Shown here one piece after another: positions 58,295-64,000 of a stretch of 64,000 bases of DNA. The stretch lies in the NCBI GenBank assembly GCA_902489075.1, contig CABTYO010000003.1:75696-139695 (forward strand), given 5' to 3'. The stretch comes from an uncultured Faecalicatena sp. (GTDB taxonomy: Bacteria > Bacillota > Clostridia > Lachnospirales > Lachnospiraceae). How positions within the stretch are numbered: position 1 is the first letter of the stretch; every line of letters starts with the position of its first letter. The translations under genes were made by a program, and so were the position numbers. The notes beneath the pieces were generated by a model that did no database searches, was not told the DNA's origin, and worked only from the letters and a program-made list of their open reading frames with translations.

Positions 58295-59311
58295 ATGTGT
58301 GAGAAGATTTCCGGAAAAAATTTAAAAAACATAGTTTTTCTGGAATGGGTGGATGCAGACAGGCAGTATGAATATCCTATAAAAAAGGGTATTACTATGA
58401 AATCAGTAAAACAGACGGTAGAGTACTGGTGCCCGGATATTCTGACAGGGCAGTATCTCGGTCAGAACATCCGCATTGGAGTTTTGGATACCGGAATCAC
58501 GCTGCATCCGGATTTCGACAGCAGAATCATCGGTTTTCGTGATTTTGTTAATCATAGAGAGAAAATATATGACGACGGGACGCACGGGACTCATGTCAGC
58601 GGGATCCTGGCAGGGAGCGGGAAACTGTCCGCGGGTGTGTATGCAGGGATGGCGCCGCAGGCGGAGATTCTGATGGGAAAGGTGCTCGATCATACGGGAA
58701 ATGGCTCTGTGGATCATGTTGTGGCCGGGATTGAGTGGATTCTGGATATTCATAAGAAGATCGGGCTTAAGATTGTCAATATTTCGGTCGGGACGCAGCC
58801 GGGACTGGAGGAAGAGCAGGAAAGGCACCTGCTGGATGCGGTAGAGGCGCTCTGGGATGAAGGGCTGATTGTGGTTGTCTCGGCAGGCAATTACGGACCG
58901 GGAGAAGGGACCGTTGCAGTTCCGGGAACCAGCAGAAAGGTAATCACGGTCGGAGCAATTGGAGATAAGAGATCGGTTGTGATGGGAAGGGGCGGAAAGA
59001 CGAAATGGAACTATTCGGGAAACGGACCTACCCGGGAATGTATTGTAAAGCCTGATCTGTCCGCTCCGGGGACGAATATTTTAAGCTGTAATGGAGAATA
59101 TACGACAAGATGGCAGAAACCGTATGTGACCAAAAGCGGAACCTCGATGGCGACCCCTGTGGTTTCCGGGGCGATCGCATGTCTCCTTTCCAAGTATCCG
59201 GACATGACGAATGTGGAAGTAAAACTCAGGCTTCGGGACACCTGTGTTCTGGGGGAAGAGGCACAGCAGGGCTGGGGAATGCTGCATGTGGGGAGGCTGT
59301 TTGAAGGGTGA
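58295..59311 (+). CDS. S8 subtilisin-like serine protease, no signal peptide
   Basis: This 338-residue subtilase has the full catalytic set: Asp65 in VLDTGI, His97 in GTHGTHVSG, oxyanion Asn199 in SAGNYG and Ser284 in SGTSMATP. No signal peptide is present, so it resembles intracellular subtilisins or proteases released with spores or lysis. The ATG at 58295 has a weak site; the ATG at 58397 (MKSVKQTVEYW) is an alternative that still keeps the whole catalytic domain. It stands between a divergent Cys-rich gene and the ylxM-ffh operon. Confidence 0.85.
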   Translation: MCEKISGKNLKNIVFLEWVDADRQYEYPIKKGITMKSVKQTVEYWCPDILTGQYLGQNIRIGVLDTGITLHPDFDSRIIGFRDFVNHREKIYDDGTHGTHVSGILAGSGKLSAGVYAGMAPQAEILMGKVLDHTGNGSVDHVVAGIEWILDIHKKIGLKIVNISVGTQPGLEEEQERHLLDAVEALWDEGLIVVVSAGNYGPGEGTVAVPGTSRKVITVGAIGDKRSVVMGRGGKTKWNYSGNGPTRECIVKPDLSAPGTNILSCNGEYTTRWQKPYVTKSGTSMATPVVSGAIACLLSKYPDMTNVEVKLRLRDTCVLGEEAQQGWGMLHVGRLFEG

Positions 59312-59324
59312 GTTTCAAAAAAAG

Positions 59325-59374
59325 GCAGGTGTCAAGAAAAAATACTTGACACCTGCTTCATTATTGTGTATGAT
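59325..59374 (+). promoter_or_regulatory. Hairpin overlapping the ylxM-ffh promoter
   Basis: GCAGGTGTCAAG (59325-59336) pairs with CTTGACACCTGC (59345-59356) as a likely terminator of the protease gene. The right arm contains a consensus -35, TTGACA (59346-59351), 17 bases from TATGAT (59369-59374). So the terminator stem carries half of the next promoter. Confidence 0.75.
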
Positions 59375-59390
59375 AGCAGAGGTGATTAGT

Positions 59391-59741
59391 GTGAATGAGA
59401 TTTTAGAACAGGCATTATTATATGATTTTTATGGTGAACTACTCACAGATCACCAGAAAGACATCTACGAGCAGTTCGTACTTGAGGATCTTTCCTTAAG
59501 CGAGATTGCACAGGATGCAGGGATTTCAAGACAGGGCGTACATGACCTGGTCAGGCGCTGCCAGAAGATTCTGGAGGGCTATGAGGACAAGCTGCACCTG
59601 GTAGAGAAGTTCCTTTCGATTAAGGAAAAGGTTCATGAGATTGACGATGCTCTGGATTCCTATGAGAAGCAGGGCATGGAACCGGAAGAGATGGCTGAGA
59701 GAATCCGGAAGATTTCGGATACGATAATAGAGGAGTTATAG
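59391..59741 (+). CDS. ylxM: YlxM-family DNA-binding protein
   Basis: The 116-residue protein has a sigma-factor region-4-like helix-turn-helix (EQFVLEDLSLSEIAQDAGISRQGVHDLVRR) and a C-terminal coiled helix, as in YlxM, which is encoded beside ffh in Firmicutes and is linked to SRP function. I prefer the GTG at 59391 because AGAGGTGA lies five bases upstream, while the ATG at 59370 falls inside the -10 box. It ends one base before the ffh start, indicating coupling. Confidence 0.9.
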   Translation: MNEILEQALLYDFYGELLTDHQKDIYEQFVLEDLSLSEIAQDAGISRQGVHDLVRRCQKILEGYEDKLHLVEKFLSIKEKVHEIDDALDSYEKQGMEPEEMAERIRKISDTIIEEL

Positions 59742-59742
59742 A

Positions 59743-61098
59743 ATGGCATTTGACAGTTTAACCGAGAAGCTTCAGAACGTATTTAAGAACCTCCGCAGTA
59801 AAGGGCGGCTCACGGAAGAGGATGTAAAGACAGCTTTAAAGGAAGTCAAGATGGCTCTGTTAGAAGCGGATGTCAACTTTAAGGTCGTGAAGGGATTCAT
59901 AAAGAGCGTACAGGAACGTGCGGTCGGACAGGATGTCATGAACGGTCTGAATCCGGGACAGATGGTCATTAAGATTGTAAATGAAGAGCTGGTCAGCCTG
60001 ATGGGCTCAGAGACAACTGAGATCCAGCTGCAGCCAGGGAGTGCGATCACGGTCATTATGATGGCAGGTCTCCAGGGAGCAGGTAAGACGACCACGACGG
60101 CAAAGCTGGCCGGAAAGTTCAAGTTAAAAGGTAAGAAACCGCTGCTTGTAGCGTGTGATGTTTACAGACCCGCGGCAATCAAGCAGTTACAGATAAATGG
60201 AGAGAAGCAGGGCGTGGAAGTGTTTTCCATGGGAGACAAGAACAAGCCTGCGGATATTGCAAAGGCGGCCTTGGAGCACGCGAAGAAGAATGGCAATAAC
60301 ATTGTGATCCTGGATACAGCCGGACGTCTTCACATTGATGAGGACATGATGGGAGAGTTACAGGAGATCAAAGAGGCGGTCGAGGTGCATCAGACGATCC
60401 TGGTCGTGGATGCCATGACCGGACAGGATGCGGTCAATGTTGCCGGAAGCTTCAACGATAAGATCGGGATTGACGGTGTAATCGTGACGAAGCTGGACGG
60501 CGATACAAGAGGCGGTGCGGCACTTTCCATCAAGGCAGTGACCGGCAGGCCGATCCTCTATGTAGGTATGGGAGAGAAGCTTTCCGATCTGGAACAGTTT
60601 TATCCTGATAGAATGGCTTCCCGTATTTTAGGTATGGGAGATGTCCTGACCCTGATTGAGAAAGCAGGGGCTGAGATTGACGAAGAGAAAGCCAGACAGA
60701 TGACACAGAAGATGAAGAAGGCCCAGTTCGACTTCGATGATTATCTGGAGAGTATGAACCAGATGAAGAAGATGGGCGGACTTTCAGGTGTCATGAGTAT
60801 GATGCCGGGACTCGGCGGCATGGGCGGCAAGATGCCCGACCTTGATAACGAGGAGAATGAGAAGCGAATGGCAAGGATGGAGGCAATCATCTATTCCATG
60901 ACACCGGATGAGAGACGCAATCCTGATCTTCTGAATCCATCCAGAAAGCACCGGATCGCCAGGGGCGCCGGGGTGGACATTGCGGAGGTAAACCGCATGG
61001 TCAAGCAGTTCAATGAAGCCAAGAAGATGATGAAGAAGCTTCCTGGCATGATGGGCGGCAGAGGTGGTAAGAAAGGTAAGTTCAAACTTCCTTTTTAA
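59743..61098 (+). CDS. ffh: Signal recognition particle protein
   Basis: This 451-residue GTPase is Ffh, which binds 4.5S RNA and signal sequences of nascent membrane proteins. The N domain starts FDSLTEKLQNVFKNLRSKG. The G domain has GLQGAGKT at 109-116, DVYRPAA, DTAGRL and TKLDGDTRGG. The M domain is Met-rich (MKKMGGLSGVMSMMPGLGG, GAGVDIAEVNRMVKQF). It is second in the ylxM operon and is followed by ribosomal protein and RNA-modification genes, the usual Firmicutes order. Confidence 0.96.
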   Translation: MAFDSLTEKLQNVFKNLRSKGRLTEEDVKTALKEVKMALLEADVNFKVVKGFIKSVQERAVGQDVMNGLNPGQMVIKIVNEELVSLMGSETTEIQLQPGSAITVIMMAGLQGAGKTTTTAKLAGKFKLKGKKPLLVACDVYRPAAIKQLQINGEKQGVEVFSMGDKNKPADIAKAALEHAKKNGNNIVILDTAGRLHIDEDMMGELQEIKEAVEVHQTILVVDAMTGQDAVNVAGSFNDKIGIDGVIVTKLDGDTRGGAALSIKAVTGRPILYVGMGEKLSDLEQFYPDRMASRILGMGDVLTLIEKAGAEIDEEKARQMTQKMKKAQFDFDDYLESMNQMKKMGGLSGVMSMMPGLGGMGGKMPDLDNEENEKRMARMEAIIYSMTPDERRNPDLLNPSRKHRIARGAGVDIAEVNRMVKQFNEAKKMMKKLPGMMGGRGGKKGKFKLPF

Positions 61099-61150
61099 CA
61101 CATAAATTTAACAACAAAAAAGAAAAAATATTAAGAAGAGGTGAAAGAAA

Positions 61151-61396
61151 ATGGCAGTTAAAATCAGATTAAAAAGAATGGGACAGAAGAAGGCTCCTTT
61201 CTATAGAATCGTAGTTGCAGATTCAAGATCTCCTAGAGATGGTAAGTTTATCGAGGAAATCGGAACATATGATCCGAACCTGGAGCCAAGCGGAATCAAA
61301 GTTGACGAGGAAGCAGCTAAGAAGTGGTTAAACAACGGAGCTCAGCCTACAGAAGTAGTAGGTAAAATCTTGAAAGCAGCAGGTATTGAGAAATAA
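61151..61396 (+). CDS. rpsP: 30S ribosomal protein S16
   Basis: The 81-residue protein (VKIRLKRMGQKKAPFYRIVV, DSRSPRDGKFIEEIGTYDP) is ribosomal protein S16, essential for assembly of the small subunit. GAAGAGGTG precedes the ATG. The order ffh-rpsP-khpA-rimM-trmD is conserved in Firmicutes. Confidence 0.97.
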   Translation: MAVKIRLKRMGQKKAPFYRIVVADSRSPRDGKFIEEIGTYDPNLEPSGIKVDEEAAKKWLNNGAQPTEVVGKILKAAGIEK

Positions 61397-61419
61397 GCTG
61401 TTCCGCGGAGGTAGCTTAA

Positions 61420-61650
61420 ATGAAAGAATTAGTTGAAGTCATTGCGAAAGCACTGGTAGACGATCCGGACAGCGTTGTTGTTTCTGAGAGACAGGACGGC
61501 AGGACTACGGTGATCGAGGTACGTGTTGCTGACGGCGACATGGGCAAGGTTATCGGAAAGCAGGGACGTATTGCAAAGGCAATCCGTTCTGTAGTTAAGG
61601 CAGCTGCTGCCAAGGAAGATAAGAGAGTTGTTGTTGACATCGTGCAATAG
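61420..61650 (+). CDS. khpA: KH-domain RNA-binding protein
   Basis: The 76-residue protein is KhpA (YlqC), with one KH domain carrying the GKVIGKQGRIAKAIR loop that holds RNA. It forms a global RNA chaperone with KhpB in Firmicutes. GGAGG precedes the ATG, 23 bases after rpsP. Confidence 0.94.
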   Translation: MKELVEVIAKALVDDPDSVVVSERQDGRTTVIEVRVADGDMGKVIGKQGRIAKAIRSVVKAAAAKEDKRVVVDIVQ

Positions 61651-61684
61651 CAGAGAACATAAGGGACAGCCTTTTTGGCCTTAC

Positions 61685-61712
61685 GGGCAGGAAGGGACTG
61701 CCCCTTTCCTTT
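61685..61712 (+). terminator. Possible attenuator between khpA and rimM
   Basis: GGGCAG pairs with CTGCCC, followed by CCTTTCCTTTT. It lies in a 114-base gap inside the operon and may reduce read-through to rimM-trmD. Confidence 0.5.
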
Positions 61713-61764
61713 TGATGAACAGTTGTCAGGAACATATTCAGACAGGGAGATATAGGAGAAGCAT

Positions 61765-62268
61765 ATGGAACAGTACTTACAGGTAGGAGTTATTTCATCG
61801 ACTCACGGGATCAGGGGCGAGGTCAAGGTATTTCCGACCACAGATGACCCGGCGAGATTCAAGGTTTTAAAGAAAGTTATACTGGATACTGGAAAAGAGC
61901 AGATTCCTCTTGAGATTCAGGGCGTGAAGTTTTTCAAGCAGTTCGTGATCTTAAAGTTCAAAGGAATCGATAATATAAATGATATTGAAATGTATAAAGG
62001 CAAGAGTCTTCTCGTATCACGCGAGGATGCGGCACCTCTTGGAGAGGATGAATACTATATTGCCGATCTGATCGGGATGAAGGTATTCACGGAAGACGGT
62101 GAGTTCGGTGTCCTTAAGGACGTGATTGAGACGGGGGCGAACGAGGTGTATGTGGTGGATTCGAAGGAACACGGGGAAGTCCTGATTCCGGCGATCCATG
62201 ACTGTATCCTGGATGTCAACGTGGAGGAACAGACCATGAAGGTGCATCTGCTGGACGGGCTGGTGTAG
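61765..62268 (+). CDS. rimM: Ribosome maturation factor RimM
   Basis: The 167-residue protein is RimM, which binds S19 and assists 30S maturation. The N-terminal barrel starts QVGVISSTHGIRGEVKVFPTTDDPARF and the PRC-barrel carries EYYIADLIGMKVFTEDG and VLIPAIHDCILDVNVEEQTM. It precedes trmD, its usual partner gene. Confidence 0.95.
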   Translation: MEQYLQVGVISSTHGIRGEVKVFPTTDDPARFKVLKKVILDTGKEQIPLEIQGVKFFKQFVILKFKGIDNINDIEMYKGKSLLVSREDAAPLGEDEYYIADLIGMKVFTEDGEFGVLKDVIETGANEVYVVDSKEHGEVLIPAIHDCILDVNVEEQTMKVHLLDGLV

Positions 62269-62308
62269 CTGCAGGGGAATCTGTAAAAAAAGTAAAGGCA
62301 GGAGTAAC

Positions 62309-63070
62309 ATGAATTTTCATATTTTAACCTTATTTCCGGATATGGTCATGGACGGTCTGAATACGAGTATTATCGGACGTGCGGTGAATAACGGGCTTTT
62401 GTCGATTGAGGCGGTCAATATCCGGGATTACGCATTTAACAAACATCAGAGTGTGGACGATTACCCTTATGGAGGGGGCGCCGGGATGCTGATGCAGGCG
62501 GAACCTGTCTACCAGGCCTATGAGGCGGTTGCAGGGAAGCTTGAGAAGAAGCCGAGGCTGGTATACCTTTCCCCGCAGGGACAGACATTTACGCAGCAGA
62601 TGGCCCAGGAACTGGCCAGGGAGGAGGAGCTGATCCTGCTCTGCGGCCATTATGAAGGAATTGATGAGAGAGTCCTGGAGGAGATCGTGACGGACTACGT
62701 GTCCATCGGGGACTATGTGCTGACCGGCGGGGAGCTCCCAGCCATGGTCATGGTGGATGCGATCTCACGGCTTGTGCCGGGGGTGCTCCACAACGATGTG
62801 TCTGCAGAATTTGAGTCCTTTCAGGATAATCTGCTGGAATATCCGCAGTACTCGCGTCCCGAAGTGTGGCATGAGAAGCGGGTGCCGGAGGTGCTTCTGT
62901 CCGGGCATCACGCGAACATCGAGAAGTGGCGCCGCCAGCAGTCTGTTCTGAGAACCAGGGAGCGCCGCCCGGATCTGTTAGAGAAGTGCGAACTCACGGA
63001 TGCGGAGAAAGGAATGCTTGCAAAGCTGGACAGGGAAGAGGACAGGCAGGAGAACAGTGACAGCGATTAA
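62309..63070 (+). CDS. trmD: tRNA (guanine-N1-)-methyltransferase
   Basis: The 253-residue SPOUT enzyme methylates G37 of tRNA with S-adenosylmethionine. Knot motifs are LCGHYEGIDERVLE, then YVSIGDYVLTGGELPAMVM, and substrate-lid YPQYSRPEVWHEKRVPEVLLSGHH. AAGGCAGGAG precedes the ATG. In many Firmicutes rplS follows at once, but here the next gene has its own promoter and encodes a GrdX-family protein, so rplS must be elsewhere. Confidence 0.96.
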   Translation: MNFHILTLFPDMVMDGLNTSIIGRAVNNGLLSIEAVNIRDYAFNKHQSVDDYPYGGGAGMLMQAEPVYQAYEAVAGKLEKKPRLVYLSPQGQTFTQQMAQELAREEELILLCGHYEGIDERVLEEIVTDYVSIGDYVLTGGELPAMVMVDAISRLVPGVLHNDVSAEFESFQDNLLEYPQYSRPEVWHEKRVPEVLLSGHHANIEKWRRQQSVLRTRERRPDLLEKCELTDAEKGMLAKLDREEDRQENSDSD

Positions 63071-63082
63071 TCCGTGAAAAGA

Positions 63083-63111
63083 TTGACAGACACATGGAAA
63101 TGTCAGATAAT
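63083..63111 (+). promoter_or_regulatory. Promoter of the GrdX-family gene
   Basis: TTGACA (63083-63088), 17 bases, GATAAT (63106-63111). GGGAGG follows before the ATG at 63147. Confidence 0.75.
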
Positions 63112-63146
63112 ATTACTAAATGTATAGGACCAGGGAGGACATTTCA

Positions 63147-63530
63147 ATGTACGAGTTAAAGCAGTGTATTTTAGTCACAAACAATGACAGGGCAGCCGAA
63201 AAATGGAAGGATGATGTGAAGCAGGTGATTTTCCTGGATTCATATGAGGAGGTCTTAAAGAAGGCCCGTGATCTGATCCACACGAATCACAAGCTTCTGA
63301 CACATCCGCAGGCATCCAGCTTAAAGCCCAATCAGACCCCTTACCGCACGGTTCTTCTGTATGATGGGGAGAAGAGCACGACAGAGGATATCTTAATGAT
63401 TGAGCAGGCCATCGAGGTGTTTGAGAAATGGAATGAGATCAAGAAGACACCGAAATACAGTGAAAAGATTGCCTACGATTATAAGACCATTGATCTGTCA
63501 ATGATTGAAAATGTAATACCAAAGTTATAA
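63147..63530 (+). CDS. GrdX-family protein
   Basis: The 127-residue protein (ELKQCILVTNNDRAAEKWKD, VIFLDSYEEVLKKARDLIH, PYRTVLLYDGEKSTTEDILMIEQAI) matches the GrdX family. GrdX proteins were named from glycine/betaine reductase loci, but many members, including this one, stand alone and their role is unknown. GGAGG precedes the ATG at 63147; the longer frame covers only leader. It has its own promoter and is followed by a TetR gene. Confidence 0.8.
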   Translation: MYELKQCILVTNNDRAAEKWKDDVKQVIFLDSYEEVLKKARDLIHTNHKLLTHPQASSLKPNQTPYRTVLLYDGEKSTTEDILMIEQAIEVFEKWNEIKKTPKYSEKIAYDYKTIDLSMIENVIPKL

Positions 63531-63564
63531 AGAATGTTAAGAATTTGACTAGATGAGGACGGAA

Positions 63565-63976
63565 ATGAAAGAATACAAAGGAACCTCTTACTTTAAAGGG
63601 CTGAGCAGAAAAGACTACATCGTCAGGACCAGCAGTATTATTAAAGAAGAGGGGGGAGAAGCTATCAGTATACGGCGGATCGCGAAAGAACTTGGTTGTT
63701 CTTCTGCAAGTCTGTACCGTTACTTTGAAAATCTGGATGAACTTCTGTACTATGCGCATCTGGATTCTCTGAATGAATACATACAGGAACTTTCCAGACA
63801 GGAAAAGAAGTGGGACAATATCTGGGATGTTCATTTTGGAATATGGCGCGCATACGGCAATGAGGCGCTTAAGAAGGTAGAGGCTTTCGAATGCATTTTT
63901 TACCGGAATATCAACAAGAATCTGGGGAAGGCACTGGAGGAATATTATAATATGTTCCCGGATTCCATCGTGTCGG
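63565..63976 (+). CDS. TetR/AcrR-family regulator, truncated by contig end
   Basis: About 137 residues of a TetR/AcrR regulator: an N-terminal helix-turn-helix (IIKEEGGEAISIRRIAKELGCSSASLYRYFENLDELLYY) and the start of the ligand-binding helices. The genomic sequence stops near 63976, where adapter sequence begins, so the C-terminal third is missing. The apparent last residues EIGRAHV in the frame are adapter translation, not protein. GAGG five bases upstream favours the ATG at 63565 over 63553. Confidence 0.85.
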
Positions 63977-64000
63977 AGATCGGAAGAGCACACGTCTGAA
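63977..64000 (+). other. Illumina adapter sequence at the contig end
   Basis: The last 24 bases begin AGATCGGAAGAGC and continue exactly as the Illumina TruSeq read-1 adapter (then ACACGTCTGAA). This is library-preparation sequence left in the assembly, not genomic DNA. Confidence 0.97.

Noticed and set aside
63439..63993. 184-residue minus-strand frame at the right edge
   Set aside because: Its start lies in the adapter and it is antisense to the GrdX-family and TetR genes.

Overview
The window looks like chromosomal DNA of a Gram-positive gut anaerobe of the Clostridia, most likely Lachnospiraceae. The evidence is strong AGGAGG ribosome-binding sites, lipobox lipoproteins, a GrdX-family protein, the Firmicutes gene order ylxM-ffh-rpsP-khpA-rimM-trmD, a CptIN-like type III toxin-antitoxin locus, and several small Gly/Cys-rich or acidic proteins typical of this family. 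I cannot name a genus. No rRNA, tRNA, CRISPR array or intact transposase was seen. The last 24 bases are Illumina adapter, so the right edge is a contig end.

Layout. 1-6.6 kb: a long imperfect hairpin at the left edge, a yeiH-type exporter with its divergent LysR regulator, a two-gene minimal SUF pair, a repeat array, a DUF89 phosphatase and an EamA transporter. 6.6-11.7 kb: a response regulator, histidine kinase, ABC ATPase and FtsX permease module of the Bce/peptide-stress type. 11.7-14.4 kb: small accessory genes mixed with truncated remnants. 14.4-18.9 kb: an M20 dipeptidase and the threonine-degradation pair tdh-kbl. 18.9-23.3 kb: an amidohydrolase, an AraC regulator and a GH42 beta-galactosidase. 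23.3-31.9 kb: a two-component system divergent from an unusual operon of a large solute-binding lipoprotein, two sugar-type permeases, a HlyD-like adaptor and a MacB-like membrane protein. 31.9-35.2 kb: a TPP riboswitch and a thiamine-precursor ABC transporter operon. 35.2-35.7 kb: the CptIN-like locus. 35.8-39.8 kb: the oxidative pentose-phosphate operon pgl-gnd-zwf behind a near-consensus promoter buried in overlapping palindromes.

39.8-46.1 kb: a REPIN/MITE-like element, an NhaC antiporter with a C39-like peptidase, asnA, an NTF2-fold protein with a hydroxysteroid-dehydrogenase-like SDR, and a MocR regulator. 46.1-47.4 kb: three gene fragments, then a promoter-led structured stretch with no coding sequence (a candidate large ncRNA). 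47.5-54.7 kb: a membrane protein with an acidic tail, a PHP phosphoesterase, an MgtC protein, a CmpB-type membrane protein with nine 11-residue repeats, Fur-box-preceded feoAB and a TruA paralogue lacking the catalytic Asp. 54.8-55.6 kb: an 800-bp multi-branched inverted-repeat element. 55.8-59.3 kb: a thioesterase, small Lachnospiraceae-type proteins and a subtilase. 59.4-64 kb: the SRP/ribosome-maturation operon, a GrdX-family gene and a TetR gene cut by the adapter.

The strongest candidates for undescribed biology are the 800-bp branched palindrome (with a relative at the left edge), the non-coding transcript candidate near 46.9-47.4 kb, and the ATPase-less lipoprotein/permease/HlyD/MacB-like operon.
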